From assembly GCF_040518285.1 (NCBI RefSeq), contig NZ_CP155449.1, positions 1,984,001 to 2,048,000 of the forward strand: a stretch of 64,000 nucleotides of DNA, written 5' to 3'. The translations under genes and the position numbers were made by a program. The notes under the pieces were generated by a model. The model ran no database searches, had not been told where the DNA came from, and was given only the letters and a program-made list of their open reading frames with translations. Every line of letters starts with the position of its first letter. Position 1 is the stretch's first letter. This DNA is from Knoellia sp. S7-12. GTDB lineage: Bacteria > Actinomycetota > Actinomycetes > Actinomycetales > Dermatophilaceae. Shown here one piece after another: positions 19,334-28,912 of this stretch.

Positions 19334-20513
19334 CCGCCACACCGACGGCCGCCACGATGAGCGACGCGACGAGGAAGGTCGTGGCGACCTCGGCGACGGA
19401 GTCGTGGCGCCACAGGACGACAACGACGGTCGCCAGGCCAACGGCGGCCCACACGAGGTAGCCGACGACATGCCGACCGCGGGCCGCGCCCCAGAAGACG
19501 AGCACCTGAGTGAGCGCCCAGGCTCCGCCGAGCGCGGTGAAGGCCGGCACGAGGCTGGCGAGATGCGCGTATGCCGTTCCGCCGACGATGCGGACCAGCG
19601 GACCTGAGAGCAGGGCCGAAAACGTGACGCCGACCGCAACGATGGCCGCAGTCCCGCCGAGTGCCACGAAGAGCGGACGCAATCCCTTGGTCCGGGACAT
19701 GTGTGGAAACAACACCGTCGCGAGGAAGGCCGGTCCCCAGAAGGCGGCCTTCGCGAAGAGGCTGAGGACGGCATACGCGCCCGAGTCGTCACCGGACAGG
19801 ACGTGACGCGCGACGGGGGTGTCGATGGTGGACGCGACGAGTAGCGCCGAGGTGCCGGCCATCCCGGCCAGGACTCGTCGAACCTGCGTGGGCACGTCGG
19901 CATGCATCGTGCGGCCCAGGTGGCCACGCATGAGGAGGATCACGCCGAGGGCCAAGGCCCACGAGGCGACGGCCGTCAGTGCCATGACTCCGGTGACGCC
20001 CCAGCCGAGCCACGCCGCGAGCGCACCGCCGGTCGCGCGCGCGACGGATGCGACGGCATACACCGTGCCGAGGGCGACGAAGCGTTCGGCGCCCTGAAGG
20101 CTGCCCTGGACGGCAGCGGTCAGGCACGTGGGGAGCATCGACGCGGCGACAAGGAGGACGGGCGACGGACCATCGAGATGCAGCAGGGGAACGATCACCG
20201 GGGTGAGCAGGGCGACGACCACCGTGACGATGATGCCGACCAAAGCGCCGGTGCGCAGTGCGGTGGCCTGTGCGTCAGGGCGGTGCAGGGCGACGCGCCA
20301 CGCGCTGACGAGCTGGGTCGACAGGGCCGCGACACCGGCGATGATGACGAGGTTGAGGAGCGAGGCGACTGCGCCGAGTTCGTCGGCGCCAAGCTCACGA
20401 TTGAGGACGAGGAAGAGCCCGTAGCCGAAGACGTTGGCCAGGAGCGTGCCAGCGCCCACAGCCCCCATCCCGAGACTCGCACCCTTTCTCGCACGTCCCG
20501 TCAGTCGGGCCAC
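19290..20513 (-). CDS. Polysaccharide flippase (MATE/PST-like membrane protein)
   Basis: 407 residues with about 12 hydrophobic helices. The N-terminus (GAGTLLANVFGYGLFLVLNREL) and the layout match oligosaccharide flippases of the MVF superfamily, which move lipid-linked sugar units across the membrane. Weaker similarity to lipid II flippases cannot be excluded. Its 3' end overlaps the 3' end of polA by 44 bases. It starts inside the last 13 bases of the upstream FkbM gene, so the two form a coupled pair at the edge of the glycan region. Confidence 0.75.
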   Translation of the reverse strand: MARLTGRARKGASLGMGAVGAGTLLANVFGYGLFLVLNRELGADELGAVASLLNLVIIAGVAALSTQLVSAWRVALHRPDAQATALRTGALVGIIVTVVVALLTPVIVPLLHLDGPSPVLLVAASMLPTCLTAAVQGSLQGAERFVALGTVYAVASVARATGGALAAWLGWGVTGVMALTAVASWALALGVILLMRGHLGRTMHADVPTQVRRVLAGMAGTSALLVASTIDTPVARHVLSGDDSGAYAVLSLFAKAAFWGPAFLATVLFPHMSRTKGLRPLFVALGGTAAIVAVGVTFSALLSGPLVRIVGGTAYAHLASLVPAFTALGGAWALTQVLVFWGAARGRHVVGYLVWAAVGLATVVVVLWRHDSVAEVATTFLVASLIVAAVGVAVSVPRRASSGPAQH

Positions 20514-21370
20514 AGCTCAAGCAAGACGTCTTGGCACAGCGGCCTGCGCGCGTCGCCCAGTGGCCGACCGAACCTCACGACACGGGCTCGGGGGCAGACC
20601 GCGCGGATGGCTTCAAGGACGTCGAGATTCGACCGAGAAGTGTCTCTGGCGAGGCCGAGTTCGATGAGGAGGAACCGCGTCCGCCGCATGAGGGCATGGG
20701 CGCCCTGCAGTGCCTCGAGCTCGAATCCCTCTACGTCGATCTTCAGGAGGTCGACTTCCCCGACGGCTTCGGTCAGGTCGTCGAGTGGGGACACCTCCAC
20801 GTCCACAGTTCCAACGATGTCGTACCCCGCGAGCCCGTCGCGTCGAAGGGTCGACATGACGGGAAGCACGGCACGGCCCAACGGCAGGATGTCGTGCCTG
20901 GCACCAGCAGCTGCGCAAGCTGTCGTGACACTGGTCGCAGCCGCGAGGTTGGCGGCGAGTCGCGTGTGAATCTCGGGATCGGGTTCGATGGCGAGAATGG
21001 AGGCAGTCGGCGCGAAGAGGAGCACGGCTGCAGAGAACTGCCCAATATTTGCCCCCACGTCGACGATCACGGGACGATCCTTGCTCAGGACCTCCAGGAC
21101 GACGTCGTCGTGAACGTCGCAAACGCTGCTTTGCAGGGTGCCGACGTCGTTCGTGGTCTGGACAGCGAGCCTCAAGGCGCCCACGTGCATCGTGGCCGAC
21201 TTCCCGAAGGCCAGCAAAGCCAGTGCTCCGGCCTTGGACCGGAGGAGGTGCCAGCGGGCCGAGACCGGGAGGGCGGCGAGGGAAAGAGTGCGACGGTCGA
21301 GTGCGGTCGACTGGACGGTCATTCCCAGCGCCACCGTCGCCGCTCCCCGTCGCCGAGGGTGAGTTGTCAT
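20501..21370 (-). CDS. FkbM family SAM-dependent methyltransferase
   Basis: 289 residues. The SAM-binding motif I is PVIVDVGANIGQFSAAVL (about 100-117), followed by ILAIEPDPEIH (motif II acidic residue) and the FkbM block LLKIDVEGFELEALQGA (about 206-222). Family members O-methylate sugars or polyketides; beside a flippase and glycosyltransferases, sugar methylation is the best guess. ATG 21370 is used: it has no Shine-Dalgarno, but a TAACAT box lies eight bases upstream, suggesting a leaderless message. The downstream flippase overlaps by 13 bases. Confidence 0.82.
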   Translation of the reverse strand: MTTHPRRRGAATVALGMTVQSTALDRRTLSLAALPVSARWHLLRSKAGALALLAFGKSATMHVGALRLAVQTTNDVGTLQSSVCDVHDDVVLEVLSKDRPVIVDVGANIGQFSAAVLLFAPTASILAIEPDPEIHTRLAANLAAATSVTTACAAAGARHDILPLGRAVLPVMSTLRRDGLAGYDIVGTVDVEVSPLDDLTEAVGEVDLLKIDVEGFELEALQGAHALMRRTRFLLIELGLARDTSRSNLDVLEAIRAVCPRARVVRFGRPLGDARRPLCQDVLLELWPD

Positions 21371-21378
21371 TGGCGGTT

Positions 21379-21384
21379 ATGTTA
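21379..21384 (-). promoter_or_regulatory. -10 element for the FkbM gene
   Basis: Read on the minus strand this is TAACAT, eight bases before the ATG at 21370. The same short segment read on the plus strand contains TATGTT (21378-21383), a possible -10 for the divergent AftD-like gene. Confidence 0.4.
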
Positions 21385-21415
21385 GTACCAACCAGTAGCC
21401 GACGTTCGGAGAGAA

Positions 21416-24400
21416 GTGAAGAAGACGCGCCGAGTTCCACGAGTTGGTCGCTGGGCCAGTCTTTCCCTCTCTCCAGTCACCCTGTGGCTCACGGCACTCT
21501 CGGCACTGTTGGCCATCGTGGTGCTGGCCAATGACTTCGGCATTCTTACCCCGGACACCAAGCCAGAGATCTTCCTGGCACCGGCACGTACTGCGGCTCG
21601 ATTTGCCTCCGCTTGGCTTGACACCCCAAATCTGGGCACGCCGAACTTCAATGTCGGCAACTTCCTCGTGGCTGCGATCTTCTCTGTTCTCGATCTCGTG
21701 GGCCTTCCAGCGTGGCTGATCATGCGCCTCTGGCGCATGGGCCTGCTCCTGCTCGCGGCGTGGGGCGCACGACTCGTGCTGCGTGAATTGCTCGGTCAGG
21801 GGGCATCCTCTCGTTTCACGAACATGGCCTCCCTCGGGGCAGCCATCGCCTACGCCGCGAACCCCTACGTACTTGTCGGGGGCGCGACGACCCCGACACT
21901 CCTTCCCTACGCGCTGCTTCCGTGGTTGGTTGTGTGCTGGCTCCGCGGCTTTCGGGAGCCGTCGTGGAGATGGGCAGTGGCGTCGGCGTTGGTCCTTGCG
22001 GCTATGAGTGGAATCAATGCTGGCGTGGTACCGCTCATTCAGCTCATCGTTCTCGTTCCCATTGCACTTCATGCGTGCCTCATCGAACGCCATCGGTTTC
22101 GTGACGTCCTGTGGCTCGTCCTTCGGACGGGCATGATCTATGTCGCTCTCTCGGCGTACTGGCTGGTCCCAGCGCTCATGGCCATCTCCGTGGGCAGTTC
22201 GATCGCGGCCGGCACCGAGAGTCTCGAGGCCATCAACATGGCCAACTCCTTCCCCGAGGTGCTGCGAGGTTTGGGGATGTGGACTCTCTACGGCGCCGAC
22301 GGCAATGGCTGGTTCGACCCCGGCCACATCTCCTTCGTACTCGCCCCTCTCGTGGTCCTGCTCTCCTTTGGTGGCCCAATCATCGCTGGGCTGGGGGTCC
22401 GGCTCAGCCGTTCACCGGGCCGACTCTTCGGCACGGTGTCGGTCCTCACGGGCGCGCTCGTCATGGTCGGTTCCTTCCCTTTCCACGACCAGACCCCCTG
22501 GGGGCGAGCGCTCGGCATGACGATCGAGACGGTGCCCGGGTTGATCGCCTTCCGCACCACCAACAAAGCGGGTGCCGTTCTGGAGCTGGGAATGGCGGTG
22601 CTTGTCGGCCTTGGGGTGATGGGGATCGCACCGTGGGTGCGGTCGGTCTGGGTTCGGCTGGTCGCCGGGCTGGGAGGCGTGATCATCGTTGCCGGATCGG
22701 TCTTCCCCGCGTTGACCGGTGATCTCTATCACGTTCCGATGGACCTGCCGAAGTACTGGAACGAGGCTGCGGACGTCGTCAACGCCCGTGGCGCTGACAG
22801 TCGCGTGCTCATGGTTCCGGGCACCGGTCTGCCCGCGTACTCGTGGGGCTACTTCGGTCCGGACGAGATCGGCCCATCGCTCTTCCGACGGCCCTTCGTG
22901 TACCGCAGTGCCTCGCCCTCCGGTGGCAGCTACGCATCGAACCTGCTCGCAGGCGTCGATATGCGGTTGCATCAGGGAACCCTGCCCCCAGGCACGGTCT
23001 CAACCCTCGCGGCCTATCTCGGGGTCGGAGACGTTGTCGGTCGCTACGACGTCCGCGGCACAGGAGACATCGGCGCCAGGGTTGAGTCCGCCCTCAATGC
23101 CGACCCTGGCCTGGGCGCGCCGCAGGGCTTCGGACCCGAGGGCACGGGTCACGGCGCCCCTGCGCCGGCGACGGTGCGCCCCGTCGCAGGTCCGCTCCCG
23201 AGCACGTCTGCCACTGCACGGTCGGCCCGCGGGAGTCTCATCGTCGACGGGGCAGGAGCCGCCCTGCCCAACCTCCAGAGTGCCGGCCTGCTCTCGGGCC
23301 GTCCAGGCATCCTTCTGGCGGGCGGCCTGACAAATGGCGAGTTGGAGGAGGCGCTCGGCGACGAAGGTCGGGTCGTCCTCACCGACAGCAACGGCCGACG
23401 CGAGGCGAGCAATCACAACCCCGCGCAGAGCGGCGCGTTGCTCAGCGCGAACGAGGACCCACAGTCCACCCGGGCGCTCTTCGACACTTCGGACCAGACG
23501 GTCGCCGTCGTCAGGGGCAACGCTCGGGTCACAGCTGCAGGTCAGGGTTTGCTCTTCGGTCCGCACGCTACGGGACAGGTGACGCAGGCGTTCGACGGAG
23601 ATCGGACCACGGGGTGGCAGTTCGGCAACTTCGGATCGGGGGTCGGAAACTCGGCCCTTGTGCGACTGAACCAGCCGCGCGAGGTCGGGACCATCTCCTT
23701 GTCGCCGATGCAGGGCGGAGCGAACCGGATCACCTCAGCCCGGGTCACGGCGTCCAAGGGTGGAGGCCTCGTGACCAAGGACGTGACCTTCGAGAGCTGG
23801 AACACCTTCCCCGCCAAGGTCGATCTCGGCCCGGGCGTCGTATCGGCGATCAACATCGAGGTGACCGGAGTGGACGGCTCCGACGATGGGCCTGTCGGCT
23901 TCTCCGAGATCGTGGTCCCAGGCGTCAACGTACGCAAGGTTGGGGTCCTTCCACGTGGCCTTGTCAGCCGGATCGACACCGCGGCTCGGGCAGCTGGACT
24001 CGACCCCGCGGACATTCCGCTCGACGTGGTGATGCGACGAAGCGTGGGGGACGCCAACGGGCTGAGCGCCGAAGAACACCGACTCGAGCGTGAGTTCACT
24101 CTGGCGGACAAGCGCCAGTTCACGACATCGGGAACCGTCCGACTGGCGGGAGGAGCGTCGGACAGCCGCATCGATGCACTGTCGGGCCGTCGGGGGGACA
24201 TCCAAGCCGAGTCGAGCTCGCGAGCGTTCAACAACCCGAACGCAAGGGCATCCCAAGCATTTGATGACACCGGAGGGGAGCCGGACCGGTCCACCGCCTG
24301 GGTGCCCAACGAGCCAGTCTTGGGTGAGTGGATCACCTTGAAGTTCCCCGAGCGGCGCCTGTCATCGTTTTCTGTCACGCAGGGGGCGGTGGGCGCTCGT

Positions 24401-25192
24401 GCAACCAAGGCTCTCGTCTCCGTCAACGACGGTGAGCCCTTCGAGGTGGAACTCGGCGCAGGCACCCACCGCGTTCAGCTACCCGACCCCGTCGACGCGA
24501 GTCGGGTGCGCATACTTCTCGCCGAGCGGGAGGGCGTCGGCTTCGTGCGCATCGAGGACATCGGGCTTCCCCGTGTGCCGGCGCCCTCGGGGACACCGGA
24601 GCGCTGCGCGGTCGTCGGGTCGGTCGACGGTGAGCCAGTGCGCGCAGATATCGGCGCGATGTTCCCGAGGCTCCTGGAGGGCGAGGCAGTGCCCTTCGTC
24701 GGCTGTGAACCGTCTTTGGTGCTCGACCAAGGACGCCACGATGTGGGTTCGGTGAGCGACTTCGCGATCGACGACCTTCGCTTCGCGTCCACGCCAAGAG
24801 ATGCCCCCGTCGGGACGCCACCTGGCGTCGAGGTGCTCAAGCATGGATCCGCTTCGATGGACCTGCGTATCACGGGCAACTGCTCGCCGTGCTTCGTCTC
24901 TTCTGGGCAGTCCTTTGACGAAGGGTGGGAGGCGTACTCCGGAGGGAAGAATCTCGGCAAACCCGTCGTGATCGATGCGTTCGCCGCGGGGTGGCGAGTC
25001 AACGCTGCCCCGGGGGACGTCATCCACATCACTTTCGGTCCCGCCAAGGCCGCGCTGGCCGCTTGGCTGGTCACTGCTGCGGCGTTGCTCTTCTGCCTTG
25101 GCCTGCTGGCCGCCGGGGTGTGGCGCCCCCGCTCCAAGAGCGGCACTTCAGCGAGGCCTGTCGCTGAGGACGTGGTGGTGAAGCCGGTATGA
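21416..25192 (+). CDS. AftD-like GT-C arabinofuranosyltransferase family protein
   Basis: 1258 residues. GTG 21416 is preceded by GGAGAG. The N-terminal part (about 1-430) has 11-13 membrane helices with an acidic first loop, NDFGILTPDTKPEIFL, where GT-C enzymes bind the polyprenyl-phosphate sugar; the block IAFRTTNKAGAVLELG recalls the DUF3367/AftD core. A long extracytoplasmic part follows, with two F5/8-type-C-like carbohydrate-binding units (QAFDGDRTTGWQF near 725 and QAFDDTGGEPDRSTAW near 950) and one last helix at about 1217-1240. Known AftD adds alpha-1,3-arabinofuranose to cell-wall arabinan; the sugar used here is unproven. Starts an operon continuing through three more genes. Confidence 0.78.
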   Translation: MKKTRRVPRVGRWASLSLSPVTLWLTALSALLAIVVLANDFGILTPDTKPEIFLAPARTAARFASAWLDTPNLGTPNFNVGNFLVAAIFSVLDLVGLPAWLIMRLWRMGLLLLAAWGARLVLRELLGQGASSRFTNMASLGAAIAYAANPYVLVGGATTPTLLPYALLPWLVVCWLRGFREPSWRWAVASALVLAAMSGINAGVVPLIQLIVLVPIALHACLIERHRFRDVLWLVLRTGMIYVALSAYWLVPALMAISVGSSIAAGTESLEAINMANSFPEVLRGLGMWTLYGADGNGWFDPGHISFVLAPLVVLLSFGGPIIAGLGVRLSRSPGRLFGTVSVLTGALVMVGSFPFHDQTPWGRALGMTIETVPGLIAFRTTNKAGAVLELGMAVLVGLGVMGIAPWVRSVWVRLVAGLGGVIIVAGSVFPALTGDLYHVPMDLPKYWNEAADVVNARGADSRVLMVPGTGLPAYSWGYFGPDEIGPSLFRRPFVYRSASPSGGSYASNLLAGVDMRLHQGTLPPGTVSTLAAYLGVGDVVGRYDVRGTGDIGARVESALNADPGLGAPQGFGPEGTGHGAPAPATVRPVAGPLPSTSATARSARGSLIVDGAGAALPNLQSAGLLSGRPGILLAGGLTNGELEEALGDEGRVVLTDSNGRREASNHNPAQSGALLSANEDPQSTRALFDTSDQTVAVVRGNARVTAAGQGLLFGPHATGQVTQAFDGDRTTGWQFGNFGSGVGNSALVRLNQPREVGTISLSPMQGGANRITSARVTASKGGGLVTKDVTFESWNTFPAKVDLGPGVVSAINIEVTGVDGSDDGPVGFSEIVVPGVNVRKVGVLPRGLVSRIDTAARAAGLDPADIPLDVVMRRSVGDANGLSAEEHRLEREFTLADKRQFTTSGTVRLAGGASDSRIDALSGRRGDIQAESSSRAFNNPNARASQAFDDTGGEPDRSTAWVPNEPVLGEWITLKFPERRLSSFSVTQGAVGARATKALVSVNDGEPFEVELGAGTHRVQLPDPVDASRVRILLAEREGVGFVRIEDIGLPRVPAPSGTPERCAVVGSVDGEPVRADIGAMFPRLLEGEAVPFVGCEPSLVLDQGRHDVGSVSDFAIDDLRFASTPRDAPVGTPPGVEVLKHGSASMDLRITGNCSPCFVSSGQSFDEGWEAYSGGKNLGKPVVIDAFAAGWRVNAAPGDVIHITFGPAKAALAAWLVTAAALLFCLGLLAAGVWRPRSKSGTSARPVAEDVVVKPV

Positions 25193-25533
25193 ATGCCCCC
25201 TCACGTCCACGTCTTCGCACCGCTCTGGGGTGCGCCGCCATCACCGTGCTGGTCTGGGCCACGGTGGGCGGATGGGCTGCCCTCGGGGCGGGAGCCCTGC
25301 TTGTCTACGATCGTGTCTTCGCGCCTGACCGGAGGTTTCTGGCGACCGCGACAGTGATCCTGCTCATGGCTATCCCGGTGGTGTGGCTGCTCGGCTCTAG
25401 TATTCCGCTCGACTCGCCGTCGACACGACTGCAGGACAACACGGCCGCCCACCAGTTGGGTGGTCTCGCGATCTGGATGCTCTGTGTCGCCGCCTGGCTC
25501 GACATATCACCGCTGGAAAGGGAGCAAAGATGA
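25189..25533 (+). CDS. Small membrane protein of unknown function
   Basis: 114 residues with three hydrophobic segments (about 11-36, 46-65 and 90-105). No recognised domain. It starts in the ATGA overlap with the AftD-like gene and ends in the ATGA overlap with the next gene, so it is translated with them. The loop SIPLDSPSTRLQDNTAAHQ between helices 2 and 3 probably faces outside. Possibly an assembly partner of the large transferase; this is inferred from operon position only. Confidence 0.65.
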   Translation: MNAPSRPRLRTALGCAAITVLVWATVGGWAALGAGALLVYDRVFAPDRRFLATATVILLMAIPVVWLLGSSIPLDSPSTRLQDNTAAHQLGGLAIWMLCVAAWLDISPLEREQR

Positions 25534-26195
25534 CTTCGGTCGAAACCACTCCGGCCTGGCCGATCCGGCTGCTCCGCGTGGCCACTCTGCTTCTTTTCGG
25601 TGGCGCTCTTCTCGTCTGGCTCGTACCCATGAGTGTGCCCGTCAAGAACTTGCAGCCGTTTGGTTGCGGCTCCCCATCCGCTCCGATGCCGGGCAACCTC
25701 GCCAAGGCCATCTGCAGCGACGACGTCTCGGAGGCGCGGTACTTCGCATATGCCCTGCTGGCCGCAGCCGCGCTGCTCCTGCTATTGAGTGAACTCATCG
25801 TTCCGTGGTTGTCAGATCTGGCTGCTGTTCGTGGCCTGGCCGTGGTCGCCCCACTTGCCCTCCCACTGACGGCCCTCTCCTTTGCCGCCCTGTTCACCCC
25901 TGTCGGTACCGAGGCCTCAGATGGAGCGCTCATCAGGTGTGGCACGGCCCTCAACCCCACGACCGAACCTTTCATGCGTGGCACCTGCGGCCTCCTTCCG
26001 GAGCGTCAGAAGACCCTCGCCATCGGGGGCATGACCCTGTCAGTGCTGCTCCTCGCTGGCGGTTGCTACGTGGCCAGTGGTAGGCCGAAACGTGAGGAGG
26101 CGGATCGCCTCACCGACGACGACGCGACGGGCGACGCGGTGGTGAGTGTCGAAGATGGCACGCAGACCCACGAGACGAGAAGGCACCGAGCATGA
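25530..26195 (+). CDS. Membrane protein of unknown function
   Basis: 221 residues with about four helices (roughly 15-34, 70-92, 100-125 and 168-188). Two external loops hold four cysteines (FGCGSPS, ICSDD, LIRCGTA and GTCGLLPE), which could form two disulfides. The C-terminal 35 residues are charged and cytoplasmic. No family recognised. It overlaps both neighbours by ATGA junctions, placing it in the AftD-like operon and before a methyltransferase. Confidence 0.65.
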   Translation: MTSVETTPAWPIRLLRVATLLLFGGALLVWLVPMSVPVKNLQPFGCGSPSAPMPGNLAKAICSDDVSEARYFAYALLAAAALLLLLSELIVPWLSDLAAVRGLAVVAPLALPLTALSFAALFTPVGTEASDGALIRCGTALNPTTEPFMRGTCGLLPERQKTLAIGGMTLSVLLLAGGCYVASGRPKREEADRLTDDDATGDAVVSVEDGTQTHETRRHRA

Positions 26196-26932
26196 CTTTC
26201 GAGCAGTACTACCAAGGCAACGTGACGTACATCTCGCGGGTCGACCCCCGCCTCGGACGGATCATCGAGCTCGCGGCTGAACTGCGACCCGAGTCCCTTC
26301 TCGACATCGGCTGTGGTCGCGGATTCCTCCTCGATCGCTTCGCCGACGCCGGCCTCGTCGGCCTCACGGGTGTGGACGTCTATGGCGACGTCACGAGCGA
26401 CCGATGGGACTACGCCCGTGGCGATGTGACCCAACGGCTCCCGTTCGACGACGCATCATTCGGCTGCGTCGTGGCGGGCGAGATCATCGAGCACGTGCCC
26501 GATCCCGACAGCTTCCTGCGCGAGATCCGTCGGGTGCTCGTACCCGGAGGGACGCTCATCATCTCGACGCCCAACATGGTGTCCTGGGCCAACCGCGTCC
26601 TCGTCCCGCTCGGCGTGCAACCCCTTGGGACCGAGACGAGCAGTGAGGTTGCGCTGGGGCGCAAGCACCGCGTTCTGGGTCAGGGCAACCAGGTGCAGGG
26701 ACACCTCAAGGTGTTCACGCACCGAGCGCTCAAGGAGATCCTCGAGCGCTACGGCTTCGACGTCATCCGTCAGGAGGGCGTGCCAGCCTTCTTCCCGCCG
26801 CCACTGGACAAATTCGACAAGCTGGTTTCGCGACGCCTCGTGCACATCGCGTCCGGGTTGCTCTACGTCGCGACGGCGCCCACCGGGCCGTGGCCGACAC
26901 CACCGAGCGGTCGACGCCACGCAGGCTGCTGA
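26192..26932 (+). CDS. Class I SAM-dependent methyltransferase
   Basis: 246 residues. Motif I LLDIGCGRGFLLDRF (about 36-50), acidic motif II LTGVDVYGD and motif IV FGCVVAGEIIEHVPD identify a methyltransf_11-type enzyme; VLVPGGTLIISTPN is motif VI. The C-terminal part carries a helical cap (HRALKEILERYGFDV). Fourth gene of the AftD-like operon (overlaps by four bases), so a sugar or lipid-linked glycan is a plausible substrate. Acting direction and acceptor cannot be deduced. Confidence 0.82.
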   Translation: MTFEQYYQGNVTYISRVDPRLGRIIELAAELRPESLLDIGCGRGFLLDRFADAGLVGLTGVDVYGDVTSDRWDYARGDVTQRLPFDDASFGCVVAGEIIEHVPDPDSFLREIRRVLVPGGTLIISTPNMVSWANRVLVPLGVQPLGTETSSEVALGRKHRVLGQGNQVQGHLKVFTHRALKEILERYGFDVIRQEGVPAFFPPPLDKFDKLVSRRLVHIASGLLYVATAPTGPWPTPPSGRRHAGC

Positions 26933-26951
26933 GGCGGTTCCCGCGGCTGCG

Positions 26952-26981
26952 GGAGCAGCTCACATGGGTTTGAGCTGCTCC
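26952..26981. terminator. Bidirectional terminator hairpin
   Basis: GGAGCAGCTCA (26952-26962) pairs perfectly with TGAGCTGCTCC (26971-26981) around an 8-base loop. It sits between convergent genes and contains the stop codon of the acyltransferase on the minus strand (26960-26962). Confidence 0.65.
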
Positions 26982-28912
26982 TCGATCGTACGGAGCTGTC
27001 CCGCCATCCAGCGCCAGACCCATTGGCTGCCCGCAGGCGACCAGTGCACACCGTCGACGCGAAGTTTGACCCCACCGACCACCTCTTCGTACCTGCCATC
27101 GGGACAGACCGCGGACCGAAGGTCCATCAAATGCACCTCAGGGTGAGTGCGAGCAAAGTTCCTGATGACGCCGTTGAGCCAGTCTTGACGGGTCACATCG
27201 TTGACAACCCTGTAATTCTCATCGAGACCTGTGTTGGGTTTGTCGTAGCACGGGATCGTCGTGATGGCCACGGCCTGCGACGTCTCACCGAGGTCGTTGG
27301 TCGTTGTCTCCATCCATTCGAGAAGCGCGTCGCGGTACTCAGGGGTTCCGAACGCGTAGTCGTTCCTGTTGGAATCGTGGTGGTCGAAGAGCTCGAGATT
27401 GCCAGGCATCATCACCGAGATCTTGGGCTTGAGCCGTTGGACGGTTTCCCTCCACTCGGCCGGCCAATCTCGGCACACTGGATTGACCGGCTCCTTTTGG
27501 CCGAAGACCACCAAGCCGCCCGGGAACTGTCCGCAGCCGAGTTTCGTCGAACCGGAGACATCGAGGCCAAGCGCTGGGTCGGGGGGATTGTCGTGATGCA
27601 TGTTCCAAGCGACGCTGTCCCCGAGGAGGAACACCGGGAGCGTGGGACCTGTCGGCGCCACATCCGACGACTGGGGTGCCGGTCCGACGAGGTTGTCGGA
27701 GGAAAGCTCTGGACGGGCAGCACGAGCTCCGGTGCTGAGCACCGTGACCGCGAGGCTGAATGCCAAGGCTGCACCGACGGCACTCACGACGCGCCGACTC
27801 CACACGGACTCACCCCGGCGGGGCCGCCACTCGCGGACCGGCTTCTCGACCCACACGTAGGACATGGTGGAGACGAGCAGCGTCAAGGCAATGCGGATGG
27901 CGAGAAGTGGCTTGCCCTCGGCGCCGGTGCGTTCTGGAGTGAGGATGACGAAGATGACCCAGTGCCACAGGTAGATCCCGTAGGACGCGAGCCCGATCCA
28001 ACGAAGAGGTCCCACAGACAGGAGGCTGGTGACGGGGTTGACGCTGGGATGGGCGACAGCGACCACCAGCGCTGCGGCGGCCAGGGCCGCGACGAGGAAC
28101 CCGCCCCGATACATCCACGGAGCGCTGTCGGAGCCGAACGCGCCGAATGCACCGACCCCGAGAAGTCCCACGACCCCGAGTGCGGCAGCCAGCCTGCCGC
28201 CAGATCCACCCCGGTCCGTCCACCACCCGCGAGAGACGGCGAGGCCCGCCGCGGCAGCGCCGACGAGCAGGGCCTGTGCCCTCGTGTCGGTGCCGTAGTA
28301 GACGCGTGACGGATCGAGGCCTGGCTCGTACATGGCAAACATCAGTCCGGCCGACACCACTGCGGCGCCGGCGCACACCGCCCCGATCACCAAGGGGGCC
28401 TTTTCCTTGGAGCCCTTGGCGAGGTATCGAGCCAGGACGAACACGACGATCGGCCAGACCAAGTAGAACTGTTCCTCGATCGCCAGTGACCAGGTGTGAA
28501 GCAGGGGAGTGGGGGTGGCGTACTGCTCGAAGTAGGACACGCCGTTGACGACAAAGCGCCAGTTCGCCACGTAGAACAGGGCGGACAACATGTCTCCCCG
28601 CAGACGCTCTCGGGTGATATCCGGAGCCATCCATGCGGCATACGCGGCAACGACGATCAGGACGAGGACGAGGGCTGGGAGGAGTCGGCGAGCCCTGCGG
28701 AACCAGAATGCAGCGACGTCGATCCGGTCAGTGGTGCTCCATTCCACCAAGAGCAGGCTGGTGATCAGGAAGCCGGACAACACGAAGAAGACATCGACCC
28801 CGAGAAAGCCTCCGGGTAGGGACCGCACGCCCCCGTGGTACAGCAGGACCAGCAACACCGCGATGGCGCGCACGCCATCGAGGGCCGGGCGGTGGGGCAA
28901 CTCTGCGCGCAA
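26960..28912 (-). CDS. Acyltransferase-3 with C-terminal SGNH domain (OafA/YrhL type)
   Basis: 650 residues. The start is TTG 28912, supported by AGGAG seven bases upstream. About ten helices form the acyltransferase-3 domain, opening with RPALDGVRAIAVLLVLLYH (the conserved H and the R-x-x-D-G core) and VDVFFVLSGFLIT. The C-terminal periplasmic domain (about 420-650) has the SGNH nucleophile block FLLGDSVAW and the catalytic D-x-x-H in VDGVHWSPAGS. Such proteins O-acetylate surface polysaccharides or peptidoglycan. It is divergent from the GT2 operon and convergent with the methyltransferase. Confidence 0.88.
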   Translation of the reverse strand: MRAELPHRPALDGVRAIAVLLVLLYHGGVRSLPGGFLGVDVFFVLSGFLITSLLLVEWSTTDRIDVAAFWFRRARRLLPALVLVLIVVAAYAAWMAPDITRERLRGDMLSALFYVANWRFVVNGVSYFEQYATPTPLLHTWSLAIEEQFYLVWPIVVFVLARYLAKGSKEKAPLVIGAVCAGAAVVSAGLMFAMYEPGLDPSRVYYGTDTRAQALLVGAAAAGLAVSRGWWTDRGGSGGRLAAALGVVGLLGVGAFGAFGSDSAPWMYRGGFLVAALAAAALVVAVAHPSVNPVTSLLSVGPLRWIGLASYGIYLWHWVIFVILTPERTGAEGKPLLAIRIALTLLVSTMSYVWVEKPVREWRPRRGESVWSRRVVSAVGAALAFSLAVTVLSTGARAARPELSSDNLVGPAPQSSDVAPTGPTLPVFLLGDSVAWNMHHDNPPDPALGLDVSGSTKLGCGQFPGGLVVFGQKEPVNPVCRDWPAEWRETVQRLKPKISVMMPGNLELFDHHDSNRNDYAFGTPEYRDALLEWMETTTNDLGETSQAVAITTIPCYDKPNTGLDENYRVVNDVTRQDWLNGVIRNFARTHPEVHLMDLRSAVCPDGRYEEVVGGVKLRVDGVHWSPAGSQWVWRWMAGQLRTIEEQLKPM

